64,000 nt of DNA from Rhinolophus ferrumequinum (GCF_004115265.2 NC_046306.1:40099324-40163323), one strand, 5' to 3'. Positions 1 through 12,569 are shown, numbered from the stretch's first letter. Made by a program: numbers and translations. The notes: generated by a model not told the origin, from the letters alone.

Positions 1-252
1 ATGCGTCATATTGGGATTTTCCCTATAGGGAACTTAAATGCACCTCCAGAACGTGCACTGTGATCCCCTAAGTCCTGAGGACTTGGCTTTCTTTTCAGAG
101 GGTCTGTCCTCCTAAGGTCCTCCCTTCCCATCCCGCTAAGGTTAGTGCTGACTCAGGATTAGTACTGAAGATCTTTTCATCCTGTCCCCATACCGCAGAC
201 AGATATGAATGCGCCTCTTTCGTCCCTTTACCCTCTGCTCCATTTATCGCCA

Positions 253-254
<2 letters not shown>

Positions 255-283
<29 letters not shown>
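255..283. repeat. (ATT)n microsatellite
   Basis: About nine uninterrupted ATT units. A simple repeat in the RIN2 intron with no sign of function. Confidence 0.9.
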
Positions 284-1607
284 GTACAACCTGAGCCACC
301 AAGGCCCTGCCTGGAGCTTTCTTCACCTACTCTGCCCTTGGACTTTGACAGGAGAGGAGAAAGGCATGTGGTTTTGCCAAGGACCAGAAGAAGCACACGT
401 CAGTCTCCAGGCCATCAGTGTCATATTTTGCAGCATTATTACATATTGCATCATTTCTATAATTTTGTGTGCATCTAGGTTGGGTTTTTTTGAGCTTCAA
501 TTATGTTCAATTTTAGTAATAAGTATGTCAAATTCTTGGTGCTTTAGAGAAAGGGCATGCCAGTTTCACTCAGAATATTATCATTGCTGACAATATGTAC
601 TTAGGACAAACATATGCTTACATCTTGTGGCCCGAGGATCTAGACAGCCACTCCCCACCACCTTTACCAGGCTTTCCCCAGAGCAAGACCCTTCCTTGGC
701 CACAGCATTAATGACAGATGGGCAGGCAGCTGTCCGCACCTTCAGGAATCACACATGAGAGAATGATGGACTCAGGTAGTGAACACATAGAGCAGCCTTT
801 GAGCTCCTGCTTAAACTAGAGTCTGCTTCCACTTAACTGTGTCTCAGGCTTCTTGGTCGCTTTCCTTCGGAGAGAGAGCAGGGTGGCCCAGTCAGGTTGG
901 CTGTGGTTAAAGATCAGGCCTGTACTTCAGGGAACTGAAGCCATGCAGAGCAGGAGGAAGAAGAAGAGCAGAGAGCTATGTCACCGACCCAGCCCTACAT
1001 GGCCTGCCCAAGGCCCTCTTTGGTTTGTGGGGCAGCAGCCCACATCTCTTTTCTGCTGTTTAAGCAGGTAATTTCATTATGGAAAAGGCATCATAGAACC
1101 TCTCTTAAGTGCACAGCTCTTGTGGTAGGGTTATAGTTTTGCTGAAATTTAAACCTTCCTATAATTGCATCCACATTTTTCAAAGTGTGGTCAATTTTGT
1201 GCTTCCAGCATTTTGAGTTTTCTCCTTAGTGGCCTGAACAGATCAGAGCTATGGAGTCTAAAAGTTGATGTCCAAAGGAAACACCCTCCCTCCCAAACTC
1301 AATTGTAACAGTCTGTCCAAGTCCCAGCTCTAATACTGACACCTCTTTCTTGAATACTTAAGTCCAAATTGATTTCTCCTGAAATCCTGTGTAGCATTTA
1401 AACGTACTACTGAGTTTCACACTCAGTCACTTACTGATTTGTTTAGTAGGGACAAATCAGCGACTCCAAATTCTGTACTAGCTTTTGGGGCTGCCACAGG
1501 GAAGTTACACCCAGCTGTGGGGCTGTTAGACTATTCAAATAACTCTCATCAAAAAGCCTGGCGTGTGAATGTGTGCATGGAAAGTGTGTTGCGCAGAGTG
1601 GCCTAGA

Positions 1608-1760
1608 TGAGGCTGCCATAAAAAATAACCCCCAAATCTCCATCCGGGACCTGAAAACCACAAAGGTGTGTTTATTTCTTAAGTTACATGTCCACTGTGA
1701 TTCGCAGGGGTCTCTGCTCATTTTTCAGATCGTGGACCAGTTGCCATTTTGAGTGTTGTC
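1608..1760 (-). repeat. Old MLT/MaLR-like LTR fragment (tentative)
   Basis: The stretch 'gatgaggctgccataaaa' followed by an 'aaaaccacaaaggt' motif resembles the reverse strand of MLT-type LTRs. It is short, diverged and ancient; the family assignment is from memory only. Confidence 0.3.
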
Positions 1761-2077
1761 ACTTGTTGACCAGAGAGAGAGTTCTTCAGGGTCTTGCATT
1801 AGCAGCTAAAGACTTTGGCCATGAAAGTGATACTTCTGCACAAAACTCATTTAACTACAACTAATTTCTGGTCCCTGCATGAATAAACCACTAGTGTCTG
1901 TTTTTTTAAATAAATTTATAAACTTCTGCAGGGACTCGGATTTTACTTCTTACAAACCCAGCCCCTGCTCTGTACCTGTCTTGGGCTCACAGTAGAGATT
2001 CAATAGGTGTTTTGCCAAAGAATGTCTCTTAATTTAAAATGCTGTGCCCAATTAGGGACTTTTTAATAAACATTCGG

Positions 2078-2092
2078 GGCGCCTCCTAGTGG
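2078..2092 (-). promoter_or_regulatory. Candidate CTCF site
   Basis: Read on the minus strand the 15 bases are CCACTAGGAGGCGCC, which match the CTCF core (CCASYAGRKGGCRS) except for one variable position. Binding is inferred from the motif alone. Confidence 0.35.
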
Positions 2093-2905
2093 TTCTCTAG
2101 CACTGTGCTTGCCAACTCCCCGGAAGGCTCAAAATTTCAGTCAGTTTAGGACAAAACTATGAACACGTTTTTCTGTATCTCACGATGTTGTAGTCTTTGA
2201 ACACTCCCCCAGGCATGAGAAATCATTCCTAAATGCACCATCAATGGGACATTACTTGTTTTCCTTGTAAATTTTTTCTTTCCTAAAGGTGTTACATTAG
2301 TCCCCAAAAGGGAGAAGTTATTTTGAAGAACCCATATTATCATGAACACACTTGTATATTGTGCAGTTCTTTCAAAGCATGTACTTTCCTTAGCATTTAG
2401 AAAAGATTAATTTCAAAAGAACAGCTCCAGAGAAAATATTGCCAGGAGATATGTGGACTCCTGTTGCTAAAGTACATGATTCTGGCCTCGAAACAGCCGA
2501 CCCCAGCACCCTCACATGACTCCCCACCTCTGTCAGGCGTCGACAAAAAGGCCTGAACTTTTCTGGCAAAGCACTTTCACAATTGCACTTAAATAATTTA
2601 GAGATTTTGTATGTCTCGCCCATTGGAACGGGAATCCTATCAGTGAAAATAGGGCATTGTCAGGCAGGCCTGGTGGTGTCCTGGCTCAGGCCAGGGACAG
2701 CCAGTACATCCATGGGGATGAATGCATGAATGGACAGGTGGAGGCTTGAAGGATGTGCTCCTAAATGTGTGCTTTGTGGCCCCACAGGAAATGCGTGTGC
2801 CGGAAATGGAGAAAATACAAAGAATAACTTCTAACTTTATTCTCTCCCGTAACTCATCGCCAGAGTATGAAACTCATGGAGACTCACTCTTTCTGTCCTT
2901 TCTAG

Positions 2906-3069
2906 GAGGCTATTACTTGACAAGTGCCTATGGGGCACTTTCTCTGATAAAGAATTTCCAAGAAGAGCAAGCTGCCAGACTGCTCAGCTCAGAGACCAGA
3001 GACACCCTGCGGCAGTGGCACAAGCGGAGAACCACCAACCGGTCCATCCCCTCAGTGGATGACTTTCAG
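2906..3069 (+). CDS. RIN2: RIN2 penultimate coding exon (C-terminal end of VPS9 domain)
   Basis: RIN2 (Ras and Rab interactor 2) is a guanine-nucleotide exchange factor for Rab5 on early endosomes and also binds activated Ras. This exon translates as GGYYLTSAYGALSLIKNF... and ends ...RSIPSVDDFQ, the end of the VPS9 exchange domain and the linker to the Ras-association domain. The acceptor is a pyrimidine tract plus AG at 2904-2905 and the donor is CAG|gtatgt at 3069/3070. The exon enters with one codon base supplied upstream and leaves in phase 0, which fits the next exon at 5920. The open frame before 2906 is intronic read-through and should not be counted. All earlier RIN2 exons, including the SH2 domain, lie outside the window. 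Confidence 0.93.
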
Positions 3070-5919
3070 GTATGTGGGCGGCATTGGTGATGAGGTGGGA
3101 CGTGGGGGAGGCACACTGCTTCCTCTGTCCTCCAGGAAGGCAGAGCTGACTCACAGGGCACACACAGCTCAGGGCGCCCCAGGTCCCCGCTTTGTCGAAT
3201 CATCCGGCGGAAGAGATATTTTAAACTACCTTCTGACCTTGTTGTTTCACTTCTCTGTTCTGCTTATATTAAAAAAATATATGTGGGTTTGACTCAAGTT
3301 TTGCTGCCCTTAAGAAAACAAAGTCAAATTAAGGCAGGATTTCTCCCAGAATGTTCAGCATGGATGCTGAGCACCTGAGCAGAGAGGAAGTCAAGGAGGA
3401 AGTTCTTGGCACAAGCGGCGGGTGTTTTATTTCATCAGGAGACTGAATGGAAGCAGCAGTGTTAGGCATTGCAGTGGACGTGGTCTCTGAGACGGGGGAG
3501 GGGTGCGTGATGTCTTCCCTCCTCCCCTTCCCTCTTCTCTCCTCATCCTCCCCTTTTCTCTCTTCATCCTCTCAAAACAGAAGACCGCAGAATCTCATCA
3601 GCAACATCAGCTCTGGCAGGGCCAGAATTTAAGAGTGAGCACCTGAGCCAAGTCCTGCCTGAATCCCCGTCGGGAATTTTCCATGACCATAAGCTGGGGC
3701 CTGGGAATGTGGGATTCCCAAAGAGCTTGCTTCTTTGAGAGGAGAGGCAGGTTAGGGCTATGGAAATCTTTACCCAGCACAACAGTCCCCGATTTGCTCA
3801 TAGCCTATGAAATTATGAGTAAGTCTGCAAATGCCTTTGAATAATATTTTTAAATCAAATTATAAAACCAGACTGTTTTATGTTTCCATGTGCCACATGG
3901 TGAATTTCCAAGCAAGACAGGTTTGTCCAGATACACCTTTCTTGCTTTTTCTGCCTCTCAGTGCTCTGAAAATACTCAAAAGGTACATTTGGTTCAAAGT
4001 CAGTCCTTTATGGAAAGGCAAAATCAACAAGTTCTTCCCTAAGACAGCAGTAGTCTCAGAAATTCCTTCCCAGGTACCTAAACCTAAAAAGCAAGAATGC
4101 ATTCTGTGTGCTCCCCTGCCCCCTTGGGCTGATGAAGAGTTGTCCATGTGTTAAGAAATTTTGCATATGCAGGCCCTTGGGATACTGTGATTGCCTGTCC
4201 CAGGAGGGGACTCCCAAGGTTGTACACCCTCTGAGGTGAAGAACATAGGAAGTGAGAAAATTTATTCATCTCCCCTCTTGCCACGAGCCCCTTCCTCTTG
4301 TTCCCTCTCTCCATATGGAGCTTCTGGCCTAAAGATCCCCACGTGCCACAGTGCCCCTGCCTTCTTCACATCCCTGCCCACTGGCCTTGCTCACCCAGGA
4401 GATACACACCTTAGAATATAAGCCAAGAGGGGAATTGTCAACACTCCGTTTGGGTGTAAAAATAAAAACTCAGACACAAATTTTACTTGGAGCTCCTAAA
4501 TCAGGGGTCACAGATGCACACACAAGTCTCCTCTCATTGTAGAGGCATCACACACACATGCTTGAAGGCTGGCTCTGCCACTCACTAGCTGTGTGGCTTT
4601 GAGTGAATTGCTTAGCCTCTCTGTGCCTCAGTTTCTTCACTATTCAAATGCCAAACAAAAAAAAATGTAGGCTTCTTTCACAAAGTTCTCTTCAGGAGTC
4701 AATGAGTAAATGCATACCAATTGTGTGGGCCAAGTGTTGGGGGTTGGGATGGGAGTGGAGGGGGTTGGTAAAATGGAGCATGTGTTTGCTAAGATATCCT
4801 GAGTCAAGCATGTAAGAGTTATCTTACCAGTGGAGAGTGCACTGTTTTCCCCTTTCTTTGATGGAGCTTTCCCTTCCATCATTCCAATAAACTTTCATGG
4901 TAGCCATTTGGGACCCTGGATAGAGAGCACCACTTCTCTTCACTCCTGAGTAGAGTTGCCAGATTTAGAAAAGAAGAATGTATCCGTTTTATGTAAGAAA
5001 ATAAAATTTAACTGGGTGTTCTCTTTTATTTGGTAACCACACTCTTGAGGAAGAGAAAACTGAAGAAGTTATCCAGGGTCACAGAATCTCTGAGAGCCTA
5101 GTATGGGTGTAGGATTCTTTTTACCTCCTCTGGGCTTTGTGTGTGAAATCGCAGGCTTGTTGTATTTCGTGATGGCGTATACCTGGCGTGGTTCATAGTG
5201 CCAAGCCTGCAGACATCTCCTTTTATTTCCCTTCAGCACCACTTTGCATTTAATCAGCTCCATCTCCAAAGCCTTTTGGCAGAATCAACATTTTCCTCCT
5301 GCCGACTTTTTCCACATTGCACTCGGAGCCACTTACAGCCTTATATTCGGTTGAACCAAATGAAATTGCCATTAGAGTTGGTGAAAATGGTCAACTATTG
5401 GCAGTATGTTGTGGTCTTACCTAACATTATTAACCTTTCTTACGTTTCATGAAAAGTAGTCCAGAGTGAGTACAATGTTTGCTTCTGTGTCTACATATTT
5501 TAAATGTCTCTTCCTGCTGACCCTTCCTTCAGGCTCTTCTGTTTGGTTTGTTTTCCAAGCTGAGAATAAACTGAGCATCGGGTTTTGTTCACACTCTTCA
5601 CCAGGATTTCTTAACCAGGGTTTATGAAGGACGCGGAAAGATCAGAACAGGGATGAATGGACTTCTGCTTCTTGTATTTGCAATGAATTAAAATACAGCC
5701 ACTCAATCCATGTGGTTCTTCTCCCTACTGTCCATATTCCTACTGGCCTCTTTCCTTGCACTTTGAGGCCCGGTGCCCTGACGTTAGGCATCCTGACAAA
5801 CCAGAACTTGGAGTGGCTCACAAGTGAGACCTCTCTCTTGCATCTCACCCTGCTCATGTAATGCTCCGTCTCGCTTCCTTTTCTCACTTTGTTCCCGACA
5901 TCTCTCTTTCCACCTGCAG
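3070..5919 (+). other. RIN2: RIN2 last intron
   Basis: A 2.85 kb GT-AG intron between the two RIN2 coding exons. It contains a MIR-like SINE near 4560-4650 and otherwise looks unique. The short open frames within it show no family resemblance. Confidence 0.8.
4560..4650 (+). repeat. MIR SINE
   Basis: The core 'ctcactagctgtgtggctttg' region followed by 'gcctctctgtgcctcagttt' is the classic MIR consensus. It is an ancient tRNA-derived SINE shared across mammals. Confidence 0.75.
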
Positions 5920-6243
5920 AATTACCTCCGAGTTGCATTCCAGGAGGTCAACAGTGGCTGCACGGGGAAGACCCTCCTTGTGAGACCTTATGTCACCACC
6001 GAGGATGTGTGTCAGCTCTGTGCCGAGAAGTTTAAGGTGGGGGACCCTGAGGAGTACAGTCTCTTCCTCTTTGTTGATGAAACGTGGCAGCAGCTGGCAG
6101 AGGACACTTACCCTCAAAAAATCAAAGCTGAGCTGCACAGCCGGCCACAACCCCACATCTTCCACTTTGTCTACAAGCGCATCAAGAATGATCCTTATGG
6201 CGTCATTTTCCAGAATGGGGAAGAGGATCTCACCACCTCGTAG
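5920..6243 (+). CDS. RIN2: RIN2 last coding exon (Ras-association domain and C-terminus)
   Basis: Encodes the last 107 residues of RIN2, from NYLRVAFQEVNSGCTGKTLL to ...NDPYGVIFQNGEEDLTTS, then TAG at 6241-6243. This is the Ras-association (ubiquitin-like) domain through which RIN family proteins bind Ras-GTP next to the VPS9 domain. The acceptor is a pyrimidine-rich tract ending cacctgcag|AAT at 5919/5920, in phase 0 with the exon at 2906-3069. The translation is nearly identical to the human protein as I remember it, with conservative changes only (for example Val for Ile in NDPYGVIF), so the gene is under strong constraint and intact here. Confidence 0.95.
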   Translation, partial: NYLRVAFQEVNSGCTGKTLLVRPYVTTEDVCQLCAEKFKVGDPEEYSLFLFVDETWQQLAEDTYPQKIKAELHSRPQPHIFHFVYKRIKNDPYGVIFQNGEEDLTTS

Positions 6244-7745
6244 AAGATACACAGGACTTTGAAGTGGTGCATTCAAAGGGGGATTAGGAACTTGCCTTGT
6301 GGCTTCTACATGCTTGTGCTTGAAAAGCCGTCACCTCCTTGGGGACCCCTTGGTTTAGTGACTAAGCCATCCACAGGCCAACTTGGCCAAGGGCATCTTT
6401 AGCTACATTGCCCGAGCAAGGTAGCTGAGGTTCAGGAAACAGTAGGATTCTCCTTCAGAGAGGGAGAGTTGCATTTGATGGTTCGAGTGTCCTGAGATTG
6501 CTTGTTACCTTCCGCAGCCAGGTTCTAGGTGGGCTCACATGTATGTATATGTACTGAATAAACATTCAAGCTCTTCTATTGAATTCAACAGCAAGCGTTT
6601 CACAAGACTGGCCGATGCAGTGCGTCAGGCACTTCTCAGTTCTGTGGATGGCTCCATCCTTTCATTCCTTTCTTTTTCCTTTCTCTTTCTTTCCTTCTTT
6701 CTTTGTTTGTTTGTTTCTTTCTTTTTTTACAAAGAGCCTTTGTGTTTTTATATATTTCATAGAAATTTTTATAGCAGTTGCAGGTAAACTGTCAGGATTG
6801 GTTTTTAAAATATTTTTGTAACTTGAAAATATTCTATAATTATGCATGTGATTTTAACATTTAATATTCAAAAAGAAATCTCTTGCTGGATTTGAGAGTA
6901 TTGCATTTTAAAAGTCTCTCTTCTGTAACTGGATGTTTCAGCAACTTTGTGCTGAGAGACTGCTGGATTTCTTAAAGTGATGTATTACTGACACTGGCCA
7001 CAGAATGCCTTTGGAAATCTGATGTACTGTCACCTTATTGATGCTCAGTGGTATTATGTTGTTTTGTGTTTTAACCAAGTGATGCTGAGGACCAGGAAAG
7101 AAATGAATGTAGAGAGAGGTTGAGAGAGAAATATAGACTCTAACAAAGGACTGAGGAGTGTAGTCTGCTGGTTCAGACTCCTTGAAGGAAAAGGAGATTG
7201 AAGGAACCATCTATGCGGAGAATACTGTAAATATGCAATGAGATTTAGCAGAATCTATCCCTGTTATTTGCTTTTGGAAACAATTTTGAAAACCCAACAA
7301 AGAAAAAAAATAAGGACGATAATTTTATTTTCCTTCCCCACGTAAGTCAAAACTAACAGCATCAAATTATTTGGGGCAGAAATTAAGTAATGTGTAATGT
7401 AACTTTCACTGAGTTAAATAAGATGCTGTTTGGAAAAAAAGTTTGAACCAAAAAGGCCATCTGCATTATAAGAATGGTGAAGTTAAATTTATGTTTTGTG
7501 AAACCTTTTGGGGAGTGCACAAAGTGTGAGGATCTTGTGTTAATTTAACACAGGTAGTTAAAATATGTTATGTTGTACTGTGTAAAGATGCCTAGTCATC
7601 TAATTTGGTTGGCTTTGTACCTTTTTCCTTTGTTAGCTTTTGTGATACATCTAGAACCCTCAGCACCTACTGTGTTGTGCTTCCTTTTGTAAATGATTTT
7701 TAAATGGAATTTTGCACATAATGCATTGTAATATTGTATGATAAT
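6244..7745 (+). other. RIN2: RIN2 3' UTR (3' end uncertain)
   Basis: AT-rich sequence directly after the RIN2 stop. A canonical AATAAA lies at 6557-6562. The RIN2 3' UTR is known to be long, and unique AT-rich sequence runs on to about 7.74 kb without a second clear hexamer, so both a short and a long form are possible. A pyrimidine-rich CTTT tract lies at 6665-6728. The 7745 end is an estimate. Confidence 0.5.
6557..6562 (+). terminator. RIN2: Candidate RIN2 proximal poly(A) signal
   Basis: AATAAA about 315 bases after the stop codon. It would make a short 3' UTR; use is inferred. Confidence 0.45.
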
Positions 7746-10152
7746 CATGTGTGAAAATAATTTTTGAAATATTCTTCAGTTGTCTTTTTTTCTTTGAGAA
7801 GCAGAATATAATTGTGCACCACACAATGTGGTGTAAACCTGAAATTTTGTGGTAAATCTGTAGAGAGGAAACAGAAAAGTTTACATTTTTTCAGCAGCTC
7901 ATGTAGTGATATGAGGCAAAATTCAAGGAGCAGAAGGAAAAGATAGTGTTCTAATCTGAAAAGCTTAACCATGTTACCTAGGACAGTACTTGGCTCAGTG
8001 GAACGTATAGTAAATCAGTTAGTCAGAAGGGCCCTGCAGACAACCTGCCCCATTCTTATGCAACTTCAGAAGTTGCCCTGGCTGAGAGTTCAGTGCTCTT
8101 CCAAAATCAGCAAGGCAGAGGCTGGATCTTCTCTGCTCCCGTATTCCTGATGGTAGGAGCTGTGCCTGGCAGATAGCAAATGCTTGATGAGCCCTGTTTT
8201 CTGAACGAACTTTCTAACTAATCAGTAGGATGGATATTCAAGATCAGAAAGACAGCTGAACAGACCACCTGCTTTTTATATTTACAGTGAGTTAAAAATT
8301 ACAACCAACCCACATAGCTGTTCTCCCCACTCTCCAAATTAAGGTCATCATGCTCTCCTTGTCCTTAGAGATCAGCACTACGCTGATTTACAGCGGGCCT
8401 GGATGGGAGGCAGCCTCAGCAGCCTTCAGAGAGGCGACGGTCAGATCAAAATAGGAAAAGTTAGTGTGAGCAGAAGAAAACATCACAAGATAGTCCCTGG
8501 TTTTGTCATTGGGCAATGTTTCCCTGCTAAAATTACAACATAACATGTGTCTTCACTTTTTTCCCCTACGCAGACATTTCTCAGTTCTCAAATTATCAGG
8601 AAACAGATTTCGGTTCAGTTTGGAAGGAATAAGAGAGAGTAAAAATATATATGCAATGGAGGGAGGAGAAAATGTATTTCCGGATCTAAAAATATGTTAT
8701 AAAAGTTAGATGCCAGCCAGAGGAAAGGATTTTTTTTTGTTTGTTTTTAGTATTGTGTGCACTCACTGCCAAATATTCCCCCCAGGGACACAGAATAGAA
8801 ATAGAAACTGTTAAAGTAGTTTATATCATGTGAAAGTTACAACTTGAGATCTGTAAGAAAACACAAAAGGCGGGTAGCCCAACCATGAATACTTTCATTC
8901 ATAAATGTGGCTGCATTGGGCAGCTCTTACCTTCAGCTACTTTAAGAGACTTGAACTGAGAGAGCATTTTGATTATTACTAGCACTGCCTGTGTACTCCT
9001 TCAAAGTCTGAGAGAAATGGTGCAGTACATGAGACACAGGTATTTTAATCATTTGGCAGTATCTGATAGTAAAATCCTAAAAATCATTATTTTTCAGAAC
9101 ATTCTCAATGATGGTGAATTTGAGACCAAAAGTGTTGGTCATTTAGTTCATCCTGAACGAGTTGGATATACGAAAAAATCCATATAACATTGCAGAACCA
9201 AAAACATGATAAGAAAAGAAGAGATGGAAGGAGGGAGAAGGAAAATGGTGTTTTGTCTCAGAGAAGAGGTTCTTATTTGAGAAAGATCTATTTTTATCCA
9301 GCATCAAAGGATGGTTGGCATTTGGCACAAACTTTTCCCACTGACTTTGCCAGGAAAGGATGGGAAGTTAAAATTATTCAGAGAAGTCTGGGCCAGTAGT
9401 TTTAATAAAGTGGTAACCACGTTCTGCCTGAGACCCCAGAGCCACAGGAAAACCTCTGTGAGGAAGCTTTGATTGAAGTTGAGGCAGTTGGAGAAACAGG
9501 AGCAGCTTCTTATCTTGATTCCAATAAACTCTAACATTCCAAACTATAATTTGCCTGAATTCCGAGGCTCTCTACATAGTAGACATTTAGAATATTATTA
9601 TATAAAATGAATATGAATATTTCCTTTGATTAAACACATTGAAACTGCAGCCAGCCCTTTTGCTGCTCAACCTGGAAATGGGGAGGTGGCCCAGAGCCCA
9701 CAGACCCAGGGAGGCCAAGGCCAAATTCAGCTCAAGATTGTGGTTTTCCTCCGGGTCTGCGTCTCTCAGCTCCTACAGCGGTGGAGCAGACAGGAGGGCC
9801 TGTATCTCTGTAACCGCCCTTGACATCCTGGGAGAAATAGCACCTCACATAATAGGCATTTTTCAGCAGGGGTTTCTCTTCCCTCCTCATTTAGCTCCAT
9901 TCCTTCCCTTTCTGTCATTTCTCCCTCTCGACTCTGGAAGGCAGATTTTCCCTCACACAGTAGTTTTAAATGAGTTATTACAAGGCTCCTTGCCGAAAGG
10001 CAGGCTCTGACTTGCCACGTCCTTTTCACAACTTGTTTCTTTAGTTTCAACCAGAGACTCAAAAGCTTGAGCCAGACCCCACTGCAAACACTGTCTACGC
10101 ACCCCGCCCGTCACCAGGACTGAGTACAATGTTCCTATTTGGATCCCATTCT

Positions 10153-10300
10153 CAGTGTTGGCCACTTCTTCAAATCACCTGAGGACTTTTAGAACTCCTG
10201 ACACCCACACTGCCCAGGCCATCAACATCTCTGCAGCTGGGCCCCAGGCTGCCATATTTACTAAAATGTCCAAGGTGTTTCTACTGCGAAATTAGTGCTA
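10153..10300. repeat. Old hAT-type (MER20-like) fragment, tentative
   Basis: The phrases 'aatcacctgagga' and 'aacatctctgcagctgggcc' resemble diverged MER20-type elements. Ends are not clear. Confidence 0.3.
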
Positions 10301-10448
10301 AGTACCACCATTTTAGAAGAAGACACAGGTCTTAAGATAGAAACACAACTGGGAGATGTGTGACCTGTCTTTCTATGGCCACTACACCAAACCAAGTGTA
10401 GGTTCTCAATCTTATTCAGCTGGCAGCAGACTGTGTCCCATGTACTTC

Positions 10449-10808
10449 CAGCATGGCACTGTTCTATAGAAATATGAAGCCAGCTGCCTAGGTAAAATAA
10501 AACGTTCTAGTAGCCACATTAAAAAAAAGAAAAGCAGGTAAAATCAACAGTAATATTTCACTATGTTACTAATAATTTATTTTAGTAATATATTAATAGT
10601 CTATTTTATTTAACTCATGATATCCCAAATATAATATTTCAATAATCTAAAATATTAAACAGGTATTTTACATTATTTTATTTTTTTACATTGTTTTCAA
10701 AATCTTGTGTGTATTTTGCACTTATAGCACATCTCATTTCACACAAGCCGTACCTGAAATGCTCAGTAGCCACATGTAGCTAGTGGCTACCATATTGGAT
10801 AGTGCAGT
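10449..10808 (-). mobile_element. Non-autonomous hAT-Charlie element, MER5 kind
   Basis: One end reads 'tagccacatgtagctagtggctacc' (given here in part) next to 'atattggata', and the other 'gcactgttctatag', matching the paired ends of MER5-type elements. The AT-rich middle matches two more copies in the window, at 24206-24690 and 62225-62706. There is no transposase frame. It is ancient and immobile. Confidence 0.6.
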
Positions 10809-10860
10809 TCTAGCGTATTAACTAGGAATGATTTAAAAAACTAAAACATATTAAACTATA

Positions 10861-11419
10861 CGAGGCCTAACAGTTAAGCGCGCAAACTCATTCTAGAAAA
10901 AGTGCTACATCCCTCGTTGCTGAATATCACTACGGTCACCTTTGAAGTACTCCCCTTGGGAAGATATGCACTGATGCCAGCACCTAGTCCACCCTTCAAA
11001 GCAATTTGGGAACTCTTTTTCTAGAATGGCCATCAGAGCTGTCATCGTATTACCCTTGATGTCCTGAATGTCATCAAAATGTCTTCCTTTCCATATTTCT
11101 TTTATCTTTAGGTAAAGAAAGAAGTCATTGGAGGCCAGATCAGGTGAGTAGGGTGGGTGTTCCAGTACAGTTATTTGTTTACTGGCTAAAGACTCCCTCA
11201 CAGACAGGGCCGTGTGAGCTGGTGCATTGTCGTGATGCAAGAGCCATGAATTGTTGGCGAAAAATTCAGGTCATCTAACTTTTTCACGCAGCGTTTCAGC
11301 ACTTCTAAATAGTAAACTTGGTTAACTATTTGTCCAGTTGATACAAATTCATAATGAATAATCCCTCTGATATCAAAAAAGGTTAGCAACAAGTTTGTGA
11401 ACTTAATTGTCAGACCTCA
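10861..11419 (-). mobile_element. Internally deleted mariner with both terminal repeats
   Basis: A Tc1/mariner DNA transposon on the minus strand. The ends are inverted copies of each other (CGAGGCCTAACAGTTAAG at the left; reverse complement TGAGGTCTGACAATTAAG at the right), each flanked by the TA target duplication (10859-10860 and 11420-11421). Between them the minus strand encodes the C-terminal half of a mariner transposase: FFDIRGIIHYEFV, then HHDNAPAHTALS and LEHPPYSPDLASNDFFL, which carry the second and third catalytic acidic positions (PDLASND). The N-terminal DNA-binding half is absent, and the two conserved blocks lie in different frames. At 559 bp against about 1.3 kb for a full mariner it is an internal-deletion copy that cannot move by itself. 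Confidence 0.88.
10905..11392 (-). pseudogene. Mariner transposase remnant (C-terminal half)
   Basis: Minus-strand translation gives ...LLTFFDIRGIIHYEFVSTGQIVNQVYYLEVLKRC, then in another frame MHHDNAPAHTALSVRESLAS...YSPDLASNDFFLYLKIKEIWKGRHF. These are DDE/D-type mariner transposase motifs. The protein lacks its helix-turn-helix half and is frameshifted, so it is a relic inside the element at 10861-11419. Confidence 0.85.
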
Positions 11420-11798
11420 TATGTATAAATAAAAATCTCATCTACAGCTTACATCCAGAAAAACACACACATGCACACTGTCAAACATGTACACCTTACT
11501 TGCTGAGGTAATGACAGCATCTTGGCTCATCAAAGTGCTACAAAGCCAGCATGAATTAATCCGTGTGAAGTCTTAGAACACTACCTAGCACACCACAAGC
11601 TCATTAAATATTAGTTACCATTATCATTTAGATAACCAACTTCTCCACATTTTCCCACTGCTGCTGATTTCTATTTCCCCACCCATATTATTATCTGCTG
11701 GCAAGTTTAACAAGTATCAGAGATTTAAGAAAAATGCACTGGGGTGGGATGGCCAGCGTAGGAGGATTAAAATAAAGTGAATGCTATCCATTAACTTT

Positions 11799-11850
11799 GT
11801 TGTTGTTGATGAGGATGGTGGTGGTGATGATGGTGGTGTGTGTCTAACTT
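11799..11850. repeat. Degenerate (GAT/GGT)n simple repeat
   Basis: Imperfect triplet runs of TTG, GAT and GGT. Simple repeat only. Confidence 0.7.
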
Positions 11851-12569
11851 GGGAGTATTTGCCCAATATTCTCTACTGGCCAAGAGCATCATCAGGACCC
11901 CTAGCCAGTGGTGACTCTTGCCATAAAAAGGAAAGGGAGGAAGGAAGGTTGCGAAGACAAGCTTTGTCTGCTTCCCTTCATGGCCAGAGTGAAATCTGAG
12001 AGGAACTATCTTTGCCTTTGAGACAGTCGACAGTAGCATTTTCCAGAAAGGAATTATCACTTAAGTAAAAGTGTAACTATTGTCAGTGATAATTCCGATG
12101 CCTCTTCTTCTTTTTATTTTATTTATTATATTCGCTTATTGATTTAGATATTTACCATACATGTATACCATTTAATAGGATTACTCTTAAAGCATTTGCT
12201 TTACCAAAAACAATAAGGTGTTCAATGTGATTTTCTTTATCTCTGATGTCCTTGTTTCCAATTTTTGCCAATTCTACAATTATGAGAGAGTGGACTCATT
12301 TATCAATTTGCAGTTTCATTCAATATTATCTTTCGCACTCTTTTTTTTTCTCGGCAGTCTATTGATGTACGATTGCATGCAGAACAGACTTAGGCATCTA
12401 CTGTGAACTAAAAGAAAAACTGCAAAAAAACAATAAACTACCAAAGACTCTAACCATCAAAAGTAAATATATAAGTGAACTAACTATTGGGTAGCTTCTG
12501 TTCTTTATGAGCACATGGAAATATAATAATAGCAAATTTCAAATTTCTTATCAGTAGATTTGCTGCTGA

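Larger units (their letters stand above)
1..2905 (+). other. RIN2: RIN2 intron (upstream part)
   Basis: This is intronic sequence before the penultimate RIN2 coding exon; I found no further RIN2 exon in it. It holds an ATT microsatellite near 255-283, a probable MLT-type old LTR remnant near 1608-1760, and a candidate CTCF site at 2078-2092. The rest looks like unique, non-coding sequence. The intron ends in a normal polypyrimidine-AG acceptor at 2904-2905. Confidence 0.7.

Noticed and set aside
2722-2905. Open frame continuing 5' of the RIN2 exon (MHEWTGGGLKDVLLN...)
   Set aside because: It is intronic: a pyrimidine tract and AG precede 2906, and the translation before that point has no resemblance to the VPS9 domain.
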